Source of the DNA: Guadua angustifolia
Lineage: Eukaryota; Streptophyta; Magnoliopsida; Poales; Poaceae
Reading direction: 5' to 3'
Assembly: GCA_036346375.1 (NCBI GenBank)
Contig: CM070505.1
Location: 52,636,626 to 52,700,625, forward strand
Length of the DNA: 64,000 nucleotides
Below are positions 1 to 10,426 of this stretch, one piece after another. The position numbers were made by a program, and so were the translations under genes. The notes under the pieces are model-generated. The model saw only the letters and a program-made list of their open reading frames with translations, made no database searches and was not told the DNA's origin. How positions within the stretch are numbered: the stretch's first letter is position 1; the number at the start of each line of letters is the position of its first letter.

Positions 1-272
1 TTGAACTAGCGGTGAGCTTAGTTGCCGGTGAAAAGAGTGATTAAGTCTTTGTACGCTAGTTGGACTAGCGACAGACTGTCATGAGCAGTGCGCACTCTTT
101 GTCCTAGTCCAACTCGTGAGAGAGAGAGAGAGAAAAAGTGCCTGTGGCCTGTGACCTCTCATTCAAGCGAGGAAAAATCAGGAGCCCTGGGAGAAAAAAG
201 AGAGAGGAGGAAGAGGAAGGAAGGGGAGGAGGAAGAAAAAAGAGGGAGGAAGAAGAAGAGGAGGAGGAAGAA
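1..272. other. Purine-rich flank outside the outer CACTA
   Basis: No gene is visible here. A short (GA)n tract lies near 116-134 and a GAGGAAGAA-type polypurine stretch runs over about 180-272. The open frames across it are by-products of low-complexity sequence. Its last three bases (270-272, GAA) match the three bases after the CACTA terminus at 53151, so it reads as the original left flank of that element. Confidence 0.6.
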
Positions 273-470
273 CACTACACCATGACACACCTTTGCCAAG
301 CAATTATTAGTCGGGAAAGGTGGTCTGTGCAAATCAATTTATCTGTCGGCAAGGTCAACAATTTCCATCATATAAGTGTGGAGATTGGTGCGCTTATGTC
401 AACAAGTAATGCATCGGCGTTCATCGTTACGGTGATAAGCTATCGACATCGGCATTGATATAGACCCAAA
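273..470 (+). repeat. Left terminus and subterminal region of outer CACTA
   Basis: Starts CACTACACCATG, followed by TTTGCCAA and a subterminal TGTCGGCAA motif near 345-353. The segment CAATTTATCTGTCGGCAA is also present in the right subterminal array (near 52908 and 53003). This ties the two ends to one CACTA family. Confidence 0.65.
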
Positions 471-479
471 AAAATTGGC

Positions 480-870
480 GTAGGCATGAAAATTTGCGCG
501 GGCCTTCCTCAAAACCCTAAAACACCCACCCCATCCTTCCCATGCTTGCCGCCCCCGATTTCCCATGGCCACCTCGTCCTCTGATCCCATTTCCTCCTCC
601 TCGGCACTTTGCTCCCGGGCAGAGGCTCTCCTCTCCCTACGATCGGCTTCTCCTCTCCTCCAGTAGCCCCCTCCTCCTCCTCCTTTCCTCCTGGCCGGCT
701 TCCCCAGGCCACCCTCGCCTCCTCTCCTCCAGGCGAGCTGCCTCCCAGTAGCGCCTCCTCCTCCCGTCTTGGCGCCTCTCCCTGCGCCCTCACTGGTCAG
801 CAATGACTGCTGGCTCGGCAGCCGGCGGGTGGCGCTCCTCCATGGTGCAGATTTTTGGCGAAGAAGGCGT
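480..870 (+). other. GC-rich exon-like fragment, possibly a captured 5' exon
   Basis: A GC-rich, pyrimidine-rich block contrasts with the AT-rich repeats around it. It contains AAACCCTAA-type leader sequence near 510 and an ATG in a good context (CCATGGCC) at 565. That ATG opens a serine/alanine/leucine-rich reading frame of about 33 codons that ends in TAG. The composition resembles the first exon of a grass gene, for example one encoding a transit peptide. I do not recognise the product. It lies just upstream of the pullulanase exons once the gypsy nest is removed. It could be a captured exon, a promoter with 5' UTR, or ordinary GC-rich filler. Confidence 0.3.
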
Positions 871-875
871 GAGCT

Positions 876-1477
876 TAAACATCCCAAAATTTGGGTTTTC
901 AAAATATTTTTGTGAAGTTTAGCTCCAAAAATTAGCGATAATTTTCGCTTAATTAAAGCAATTTGGAATTTTCTAAAGTCAAAGTAATTTAGATTGACTA
1001 ATATAAACCTCAATTAAATTAAATTCAGTTTTATTTGGGTTCCTTGTGCTTCTAGGATTTTCTTTGTATTTTTTTAGAATTGTTGGAATTTATTTGGAAT
1101 TATTAGGAATTAATTTAAACCAAGCCTTTTACTTAAAGTAATTAAATATTTCAAAAGAAAATAAAGTTCTGCTGAAAACATTTTATTTGGGTTCCAAAAT
1201 GTCCCAAAATATTTTCTAGAATTTTTTATAATTTTTACGGTATTTTTATTGCCTCAAATGAATTAATTTGAATTAAGTCCTTTATGGAATTAATTAAAAA
1301 TTTGGAAAAATTTATATAACGTTTTTTGAAAATATTTTATTTGAGTTAAAATGTCTCAAAATATTTTATAAATTTTTCTGAAATTTTCTGATAATGTTTC
1401 TATTTTTCTTGAATTAAATGAATTTCTATAACTAATTTAATTAGGATTACATTTTCCACGTGTCTCCTTCTCGCTGC
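876..1477 (+). repeat. Element A 5' LTR, first part
   Basis: Nearly the same sequence as 17367-17970, including ACATCCCAAAATTTGGG and the following AT-rich GAATTT/AATTTGG stretches. It breaks off at TTCTCGCTGC, where a second TGTAACATCCC begins. The continuation of this LTR resumes at about 10427 (CTTTCTCGTTCAGCC). Confidence 0.8.
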
Positions 1478-4400
1478 TGTAACATCCCAAAATTTGAGTT
1501 TTGGAATGTTTAAGTCAAAAAGTGAACCATTTGCATTTTCTTGAATTAATTACTGCTTAATTTGAATTTTCTAAATAATGAAAAGATTTAATTAGATTAA
1601 TCCATGCATCAAACTAAAGGTTTCCGATTTTTGTTGGGTTCCTTGTGCTCCAAGGAATTTTTCTGTATTTTAGAGATTTTTATGAATTTATTTGGTATTT
1701 ATTTGAATTTAATTGGATTTACTTGAATTTAGGAATTTAAATTAATTGGAAAACGGTTTTAATTTCCAAAACCTCCTCGGGCGAATCTTGCGGCCGTTCT
1801 GTTCATTGACCCGCTCCTCGGCCCATTTCCATGTGGCCGCTGCTGCCTGGCGTCCTGTGCGTCGGATCCCGCAGCGTTAACCCCGATCGAGCCACGTCGC
1901 GCCCGCTGGAAACCCTAGCCGCCTCGGAGACCCGGCGCCGCCGCCGCCTTAGAGTTTTCCGTGTTGAGCCCGCCTCAGGGCTATTTAATGGCGCCTCACC
2001 TTGGGGTTCGCCTCTCGTAGCGCCTCTTTCCCTTCCTCTCATCATGGAAGCGGCAGTGCGGAGGTTTGCGACCCTCGCCGGAGTTCAAGCCATCTCGAGT
2101 TCTTCCTGGCTGATTCCTCATGGGTGGTGAGTCTCCGCCGCCCTTTACGATGCCGTCGAACTCACCTTGTCGCGGTCTTTTCGTTCCACCCAAACCGACG
2201 CTAATCACCACTCCTTGGTTTCCATGTCGTCGTTCCCAACTCGGCGGAATAAGCCGCCGTTTATTTGTCGACTTGATCGTAAGGCTTCACCGTCCGTCGA
2301 GCTTCATTGGTTCGGATCTGCGCCCGTCTTCCTCGGTAAGCCGCAGATTCATCGCCTTGTCACCTCGGGTGTCGCCATGTAGCCGCCCGCGTGTTAGCCA
2401 TCTCACCGTCATAGTCCTCGCGTGTGCGCTAGGTGTGTGCCGCGTCGGTGCCACGTCATCGCCATCGTCGCAAAAACCTCCCGTTCGCCGCGTCGGCGCC
2501 CCGTGGATACCCGCGTGTGTGCCTCAAATCCAACGCCAGGTGGCGCCCGCGGCGTGGTTACGCCATGTCACCTACGACTCCTCGGTGGTCTTGGTCCACG
2601 TAGACTGTCTATGACACGAGGGCCCCACATGTCGCGTATATATTCCGTATTTCTGATTAAATCTGAATTTCGAAATATCAACCAATAAGCTATCCGACCG
2701 TGTCACCCTTATGAATTTTTCTGATTTTTCTCGAATTAAATCTTAGGGGCCGTCCTCCTTCGTCCGAACTCCGATTGAGCCGATTCAAATTCCTAAATTT
2801 TTGTAAAATTGAGATCTACATTCAGAGCCATTTATTTTTAAGTTTGAGTTTGTTTTCTTCTCTGTTTTGTATTTATTTGGTTTCGTTGCTTTGTTTTCCG
2901 GTGAAGCCTTGAATCGAGGAGTGAGCAGAGACTTGAAGACCAAGAATCAGCACTTGAACAACAAGGCAAGTCGTAGACCTTTGATCATATTGAACCCATG
3001 TTTGCAAAAGTACTTTGTTTTATACAATTGCATGCTATTTGTGTAACAATGCTAGTTTATGGGAGTAGCTATTTACTGTTTGAGTATGCCCCTTTGATTA
3101 TTGAAATGCCATGTATCCATTGTTGACCATAGATTGGGATATTATTAGTTGAACATAATCATAGTACCTGACGATGAGTTATCGTAGCTATGCTTAGCCA
3201 TGTAATTGTCGATGGGATTCATATCACTGTGAACTAATGTTAATCTTGACTTAATGAGATATTGAATTGTGGTTTATTGACCCTTTGTTGTAAAACTTGT
3301 TGTACCATGGTAGGGGATGCCATTGGTCTTGGTTGAACAAAATGTTTCCCTCGGGCAATTGATCGTGCGATAAAGGGTGCTTTTAGCACATTGGGATGTG
3401 GTATTTACTGAAACAATTTAAGGACTTAATCTTGTGCGCCATTAGCTGGGCCTAACACGTGCAACCACAAGTCGGTATGGGGCCGGACCTAGGTGATTAA
3501 TCTGCAATGTCTAGTCTTAAAATCTTGTCGAGTTGTTGGTGTGGAATGGTAGACCCACATGGCTCAGAGAGGGGGCCCCAGAAAGAAACCTTAGAAGGCG
3601 ATCTTGGGTTTAGACATGCATTGTAAAGGCTTTGTAGTGATCTCTCTTCGAGCACACCAAAGGAAGTGTGTTCTTAGCGCTTGGCATTAAGGGATGATCA
3701 TGTCTTGTGGGTAAAAGGTGTACAACCTCTGCGAGTGTAAACTATTGAATAATAGTGTCATGCGGTCATGGACAAGCAGGGATTTCACACGGGGGTATAG
3801 AGTATTTTCTTGAAATGTGGAATTGTGGGAATGTGAGCGGGGAGTTCCTTTGTTGTTTTATTGTCTCAAGCTATCTTGTTGAATTGTGTGGTTGATACAT
3901 GTTTTGAATGATGTAGGGTGATGCCTCGTCATTACATTTCATATTCTCTACCATTGATTTATCGATTATTTAGTATTGTTTTTATCAACATGCTTTCAAT
4001 CTATTTATTGTATTTCAATTCAAGTTATTGCTTTACGCAAATGAACCATATGACTATCCTTTTGTCAAGCCGTGCATGAATATTGCATCATTTCCCTACG
4101 GCTTGTTGATGCGTTTTGTACTCCTTTATGCCCATGTTGTTGATTCTTTGAGGAAGGACGGTAATGAGTATCAAGAGGAGAGTACTATGAAGACTAAATG
4201 CGACTAGGGCGTTCCCAGACGATTACTGTGGCATGTCGAATAGCCCAAGTTATTTTATTTCATTTACATGGATTTAATTGTTTCTTAAGCCAAAGGCATT
4301 GATGTATGAACCTTGACTATAAAGTCGTTTGCTTTATTCAATAATAATTTGCTTCTTCTTAGTTATTTCGATGTATGGAATGATATGTCATCTATGTTTT

Positions 4401-4482
4401 CACTTGTGTGCACTAAGCGTGATCTGGACTAGTCTTTGTATACCTGAAGGGTTTGGATTGCATATCCGGGTCTGCAGAGATG
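1478..4482 (+). repeat. Element D left LTR (+ orientation)
   Basis: Begins TGTAACATCCCAAAATTTG. It has an AT-rich first 300 bases, a GC-rich centre (about 1790-2640) with CAAT/TATA-like sequence, and AT-rich conserved LTR blocks such as CTTGTGGGTAAAAGGTGTACAA near 3704. It ends GGGTCTGCAGAGATG, the same LTR-end plus leader seen before primer-binding sites elsewhere in the window. Its last 900 bases are the inverted counterpart of 9534-10421. ORFs called in the GC-rich centre are not genes. Confidence 0.7.
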
Positions 4483-4483
4483 A

Positions 4484-5655
4484 ACCTCTCCCTCATAAAG
4501 GAATCTCGACCGAGATTGGATGACCTAGAAATAGGTGGGAAACTTCGGACTTGGATCCTCTTCTCGCTCCCAAGTGGCTTCCTCTTGAATGATTACTCCT
4601 TTGGACTTTGCAAAAGCGGATGATCTTGCTTCTCGTGATGCGCTCTGCAACATCAATATCTTCCTTTGTTGCTCCTTGTAAGTGAGATCCTCCTGCCGTC
4701 GATGGCTTCAGCAGCATCTGCTCTTCTGGCACTCATAAACACTTCTTCAATTGTGACACATGGAACACATCATGGATTCAGCAAAAAGGCGAGGCAACTC
4801 AAGCTTGTAACAACTTCTCCTCTTCGTTCCAAGACTTGGAGCGGTCCAACTATATCTGAGGCAAGCTTTCCTTTTACTTGAAATCTCTTAACTCCTTTGA
4901 GAGGGTGACTCGAAGATACCGTAATCATTGGGCCGAAACTCAAATCTCGGCGGCGATTATCGCATAACTCTTACATGCTTTGAGCTATCTTCAACTTGTC
5001 TCGAATTAAGCATACTTGCTCTTGACTTCTTGCGATATGGAGACCAAATAAGCATCTTTCTCCGTCTCTTTCCAATTAAGAGGGTTACGCACTTTCTTCC
5101 ATATAAGGCTTCAAAGGAGACATTTGCAATGCTTCGATAACTATTGTTGTAAGAAAACTCTGCATAGGGCAAACACTTGTCCCATTTTGCACCATAGGTT
5201 AAGGCACAAGCTCTTAGCATATCCTCAAGAATCTGGTTCACACGCTCAGTTTGTCCATTAGTCTGAGGGTGATAAGCAGTACTGAATCTGAGATGAGTTC
5301 CCATAGCTTCATGCAAACTCTGCCAAAAAGCGAGAGAATGGCTGGGTTCCTCTATCGGAGACAATCTTCTTAGGCACTCCATGAACGACAATCCTTGACA
5401 TATATAATTACGCCAATTTATCTCGGTGTAGGTAGTCTTGGTTGGGATGAAGTGAGCTACCTTAGTCAATCGATCCACTATCACCCGGATCGAATCATAA
5501 CACCTTGGGTCTTGGAAGTCCGTAATGAAATCCATACCAATCTCTTCCCACTTCCACTCTGGAATCTTCAATAGTACAGAAGCAATCCTGTAGGCCTCGA
5601 TGCTCTGCTTTAACCTTCCGCAGACATCACAAGGCGTACTCTGCAATCTCACGCT
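4484..5655 (-). pseudogene. Element D integrase and chromodomain-like tail
   Basis: This is the C-terminal part of a Ty3/gypsy pol, which would insert the cDNA into the chromosome. Read on the - strand, CDVCGRLKQ ends the zinc-binding HHCC part (near 5630-5600). GMDFI follows with the first catalytic Asp, then VDRLTKVAHFIP, and AYHPQTNGQTERVNQ at about 5230-5275. Next comes KWDKCLPYAEFSYNNS (5135-5190). The catalytic Glu region lies across a frameshift near 5330-5350. Downstream, ITRSK and a CKVQRSNHS-type segment near 4570-4640 resemble the chromodomain tail of Tekay/Del-like chromoviruses. The 3' end is a polypurine-type tract (AACCTCTCCC on the + strand, 4484-4493). Frameshifts show that it is dead. 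Clade assignment is inference. Confidence 0.85.
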
Positions 5656-5956
5656 TCATGCTAGGCCACCAATACCTTTCCTTGAGGTCTTGATACATCT
5701 TGGTACTTCGGGGTGAATGGAGTATAATGTCTCATGCGCTTCTTTGAATGCTGACTCCTTGAGCTCTTTACGTCAAGTACACAAATCGATTCTCATACCA
5801 CAGTACCCTTTTCATCTTGATGAATCACAGGGCTTTCCTTTCTTCATATTAGTCTTGATCTCCTTGATATCGGCATCATCGGCTTAGGCTTCCGGATCGA
5901 TCTTCCAATGTTGGGCCTTCCAAAGTAGCTAGGTAACCTTCCTCAACCACTTCGGA

Positions 5957-7330
5957 CTAAGCTTGAAATTCCTCATAGAGTGCTGGCTGACTTTCCTTAA
6001 TCATCAGGGTATTACAATAACTCTTTCTACTTAAAGCATCAGCTACGACATTGGCTTTGCCTGGATGATAATGAATACCCATGTCATAGTCCTTGATTAA
6101 CTCTAACCATCTTCTTTGCCTCATATTGAGTTCGGCTTGGGTAAAAATGTACTTCAGGCTCTTATGATCAGTGTACACCTCATAACGATTACCGATGAGG
6201 TAATGATGCCAAATCTTTAAAGCATGCACTCAAATGACTAATTCCAAATCATGGGTGGGATAGTTGACTTCATGTGGCCTCGGTGACCTTGAAGCATATG
6301 CCACAACCTTCTTATCTTGCATTAGCACTGGTAGAGTCCTTGACGGGATGCATCACAAAATATCTCAAAATCCTTTACGATATCACGGCAAAACAAGCCT
6401 TTGGGGCGGTTGTCAAACACTTCTTTAGTTCTTGAAAACTTCGCTCACACTCGATGTCCAAGCAAATTTCTTCTCCTTTTTCAAAGTTTGAGTGAGCGGT
6501 CTAGCTTTTGGAAAAACCTTCTATAAACGGCGATAATATCCGCCATTCCAAGAAACTTCTAACTTGGGTTACGAGTCTTGGTGACTCCCAATTGAGCACA
6601 TCTCTCACTTTACCGGGGTCAGCAGCTGACACCTTAGCGATGATATGCGTGACCTAGAGAAGCAACTTCTTTCATCCGAACTCACATTCTTGAACTTAGC
6701 ATAGAGTTGATGTTCTCTTAGCTTTGTCAATACCTTCTTAAGTGATCCTTATGTTACGCCTCACTCTTGGAATAGATCGAGAATGTCATCGATAAAGACA
6801 ACGACAAACTTGTCTAAGTATTCCATGAATACTTTATTCATCGGAGTCATGAAATAGGCGGGGCATTGGTCAAACCAAAAGACATCACGGTATACTCATC
6901 TTTGTCCATATCGAGTCACAAATTTGTTTTGGGTATATCCTCTCTCTGGATCTTCAAGCCCGATGGTATAGGACCTCAAGTCAATCTTGAGAATACTCGG
7001 CTCCTTGAAGCTGGTCAAACAAATCATCAATCCTTGGCGGAGAGGTACTTATTCTTAATGGTGACCTCATTTAGAAACGATAATCTACACACATCCTCTA
7101 AGTTCCATCCTTCTTTTCCACTAGAAAAAGCTGGGGCTCCCCATGGCAAAGAACTTGGTCTCACAAAACCACGATCTTGCAACTCTTTGATCTGTTTCTT
7201 TACTTGACTAACTCATTAGCGGGCATCTGTATGGTCTCTTGGAAATGGGTGGCGTTCGAGAACTAGCTCAATCAAGAACTCTATATCTCTATCGGTGGCA
7301 TTAAGACAACTCATCTGAAACACATCGGGA
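5957..7330 (-). pseudogene. Element D reverse transcriptase and RNase H
   Basis: This is the central part of the gypsy polyprotein, which copies the element RNA into DNA and degrades the RNA strand. RNase H is clear at 5957-6229: YEVYTDHKSLKYIFTQ, RQRRWLELIKDYD and HYHPGKANVVADALSRK are all in frame. The reverse transcriptase catalytic box FVVVFIDDIL is encoded at about 6784-6813. The upstream WGAPALFVEKKDGT-type motif lies near 7110-7145, and the EYTVMSFGLTNAP-type segment near 6870-6900. Several one- or two-base indels interrupt the frame between 6230 and 7300, so no full-length product is possible. Confidence 0.85.
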
Positions 7331-7339
7331 AAATCTCTA

Positions 7340-8930
7340 GCGATGGGCACATCTTCCAAAGCCCATTCCTTTGGCTTTCTAAACTTTTATTCCTTGAATT
7401 TGATCTCCGTGACTTGAAACTTTAACTTAGCTCCATACGGGTGGTTAATGTGATCTCTCTATTTCCACAATCCAAAAGCGCTTGGTTTTTGGAGAGCCAT
7501 CCATTCTAGGATTACATCTAGGGATTTGGTGTCTAGGACAATTAGGTTGGCTAGGAATTCTACCCCTCAGATTAATATCTTAACCGGGGCAGCCTTGGTT
7601 AGTACTCAAATCGAACGGTGATTACCATAAGCACGATTTTCAAAGGCACGGTTTTGGCGATGGGTTTGTAGCAAAACTCAGAAACAAGCGAATCGTAGCT
7701 CGAGAATCAAACAAAACCATGGCGGATCTTTGAGTTGACTAGGAGCTTACCTAGGATGACGTCGATGCGACTGGGCATCCTCGGTGGTGGCGTGATTCAC
7801 CGACCTCTTCAATAGGCGGTGGAGTCTGGTAGCTTGATTTGGGGTGCAGGGCTCCGTCATTCTGGTGCTTGGGGTCTTGGTGGTGTTGATCCCAAGTTGA
7901 AAGCGAGCAGTGTCCTGACTTGCTTCTGGGGCAATTATTAGCATAGTGACCGCTCATTGCAATTGAAGCATGTCACTCTGCAATTTGGATTCTTGGTCCT
8001 CTGGCGGATTCTTTGTTGGCGTTGATGTTAGGGTTGCTGAAAGAAATTGGGCGAGTGCGGTGTCTGAATCTTGATGAAGGTAGTGAAGCGAGTAGGCTTC
8101 TGCTTGGACATTGGGCTGGCTCTCTGCAGTGATTCTGTTGAGCTCCATGTTGCATCATCTTCCTCTTGCGGATTCTTCCAACTCCGTGCAGAGACTCCTC
8201 AATGAGCATGGCTTTGTTCACGGATCTGAAAATCTGCATAGTCGTTGCCAATGACTTGTACTTTTAAACTTGGGTTGAGCCGCGCTTGAACCTTTTCTGG
8301 CGAGCATCATCTGTGGCTACATCTTACGGTGCATAACGAGCAAGTGAGTGAACTTATTGAGATATTCACTCCTTGACATCCCTTCTTGCTTTAGCTCCAG
8401 AACTCATTCTTCTTCATCTCTACCTTTCCATCGGGGATATGGGAATGGCGGAAGCGGTGAAAACTCTGCCCAAGTGATGGTTTGAGGATCATCATGGCGG
8501 CAATGTAGTTCTCCACCATTGTTGGCGGTGCCTTCAAAGCGATGGCGGCATAAAGAACCTTCTCATTATCGTACCTTGGCGATAGCGAGCTTCTTTTCAA
8601 TGGGCGAATCAATCATGCATCCAATGGTTCGAGGAGTTGGAGAAGGTAGGCGGGACGGGTCCTCATGAATTACGCTAGCTTGGGTGAGGCGGTATTTGGA
8701 GGAGAGTCTTGGCTGACAACGGCAAGTGCGACTTGATTTTGTTGGTTCAACAAGTTTGCTAGAACAGCGGTCGATTCTGATTGATTCATCATATTGTTCA
8801 TATTCGCATCATTGTATTCATAAGTTGAGTCTGGCTGCCAGAAATGTCCCAAGTTACGGTCCGTCACTCACGAGGAGGTGGTGGCGGGGTGTATGGCGTT
8901 GACATTAACATTGGCATCCATCCTGGCTGA
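7340..8930 (-). pseudogene. Element D gag and protease
   Basis: Gag forms the virus-like particle, and the retropepsin-type protease matures it. A retropepsin-like LFDSRAT (LFDSGAT with the Gly changed) is encoded near 7690-7720. A CCHC zinc knuckle, CFNCNER then HYANNC with a one-base indel between, lies at about 7935-7975. The N-terminal gag starts near 8867 (TDRNLGHFWQPDS), with Asn/Gln-rich sequence after it. The capsid segment around 8391-8612 contains EKVLYAAIALK and SHIPDGKVEMKKNEF. Gag and protease are spread over several frames and are not translatable as one protein. This gag is a different subfamily from that of elements A and C. Confidence 0.8.
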
Positions 8931-9517
8931 CTATGCGGCCAGGCTCGAGCAGTGTCAACCATCTGCGATCAGCACAAGGGTTTAATAGGTAAGAGGGAAA
9001 AGTAATAGAAAGTGGTAAGGTCATCTAGGGAGAAAGGTAATACCCAGAACAAAAGGTCAACCAAGGGCATAGCGAGAAAAGGCTACAAAATAAAGAACAA
9101 ATAAAGCTTTCAACAAGTGCAGTTGTAACACACGTCTTTGAGCAAGTGTACAACATACCACGACACAAGCAACAAAATCCTAGTATCTGTGAGACTAAGC
9201 GTAGCTAAACCAAAGAGAATGGCATGCTCAAACACCATAGAGCACCACAAACCTATCTTATATGGTAGTCTTCTCGGATAAACTCTTGACGGCTTGATCA
9301 TCGTCCCCTTGATTTATTTCCTGCTTGAAAGATCCATGGCTTTCAAGAAGTTTAATGGGATAAGATCAATTTAAATTTCAAAGCAATGTTTGACAAGGAG
9401 AGGAATGAGAACCTAAGAATAAGATGAGAAGAGACAAACTATTAAATGCCAATTTCTTGGTTTGATTTAGAAAATACTTTTGAAGACCATGCTAACTAAG
9501 CGACCTCTGATCGATGT
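8931..9517. other. Element D 5' leader
   Basis: Non-coding leader between the gag start and the primer-binding site on the - strand. The short open frame at 9110-9301 has no recognisable motif. Nothing else was seen. Confidence 0.6.
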
Positions 9518-9529
9518 GGCTCGATACCA
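9518..9529 (-). promoter_or_regulatory. Element D primer-binding site
   Basis: Read on the - strand this is TGGTATCGAGCC, a decayed match to the tRNA-iMet type site TGGTATCAGAGC used by many plant gypsy elements. It lies four bases inside the LTR end (CCCGACA, ending at 9534). Confidence 0.75.
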
Positions 9530-9533
9530 TCTC

Positions 9534-10421
9534 TGTCGGGACCGGATATGCAAATCAAAACCCTCGTGTATCTGACACTAGTCGAGGATCACGCTAATTA
9601 CACAGCAGAAACATAGATGACATATCATTCCATACATCGAAATAACTAAGAAAAGCAAATTATTATTGAATAAAACAAGCGACCTTATAGTCAAGGTTCA
9701 TACATCAATGCCTCTTGGCAAAGAAACAATTAAAGCTGTTGCGGAAATAAAATAACTTGGGCCATTCGACATGCCACGAGGCAATAAATGCAGGAAGCGC
9801 CTTCCTGCGTCGTAGTCTTCATAGTACTCCTCCTCTTGATACTCATTACGGTCCTTCTCAATATTTGAACAACATGGGCATAAGCGGTGAGTACAAAGCG
9901 TACTCAACAATGGTAGGGAAATGATGCAATATTCATGCGGCTTGACAAAGGATAGTCATATGGTTCATTTCGAGACAATAGCTTGAATTGAAATACAATA
10001 AATAGATTGAAAGCATGTTGATAAAAACAATACTAAATAAGCCCGATAAATCAATGGTAGAGAACATGAGCAGAATGGCAGAGGCATCACTACATCATTC
10101 AAAACATGTATCAACCACACAATTCAACAGTATAGCTTGAGACAATAAAACAACGTGAACTCCCGTTCATTCCACAATTCCACATTTCAAGAAAATACTC
10201 TATACCCGTGTGAAATCGGGCTTCAGCATCCCTGACCATGCGGACACGGCTATTGAATAGTTTTCAACCTCTGCAGTGTAAACTATTGAATAAGCATGTC
10301 ATGATCATCAATTCAACCATCACAGAATATAATATGTTGAAAGTGAATGTTGAGATTTGAGCAGCGAATTTTTGTGACTGCTGGTGTGATCTATATCCGT
10401 CAACTATTTACTATGATTATT
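9534..10421 (-). repeat. Element D right LTR, 3'-terminal fragment
   Basis: Only the last 890 bases or so of the LTR are present, reading leftward and ending CCCGACA at 9534. It mirrors 3600-4480. Shared blocks include the CACACGGGTATAGAGTATTT region and the TTCATTCAAAACATG/ATGATGTAG region. The upstream 2 kb of this LTR is missing. Confidence 0.75.
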
Positions 10422-10426
10422 GCTGA

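Larger units (their letters stand above)
1478..10426 (-). mobile_element. Ty3/gypsy element D nested in element A's LTR, with inverted left LTR
   Basis: About 9 kb inserted in the 5' LTR of element A. GCTGC (1473-1477) precedes it and GCTGA (10422-10426) closes it, an imperfect 5-bp target duplication. Gag and pol are coded on the - strand. The right LTR fragment (9534-10421) has the orientation expected for that strand. The left LTR (1478-about 4478) is instead on the + strand, and its 3' end is fused directly to the polypurine-tract end of the internal region. The element is therefore rearranged, not a canonical insertion. Confidence 0.65.

Noticed and set aside
399..1013. A 204-codon open frame on the - strand over the GC-rich piece
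   Set aside because: It crosses the element A LTR boundary at 876 and continues into AT-rich LTR. Its Gly/Arg/Glu-rich composition comes from the complement of CT-rich DNA. A relative frame recurs at 17149-17508 only because the LTR start is repeated.
1478..4482. Reading the left LTR of element D as the 3' LTR of the - strand element
   Set aside because: Its orientation is opposite (TGTAAC on the + strand), and the end adjoining the polypurine tract is the LTR 3' end, not its start.
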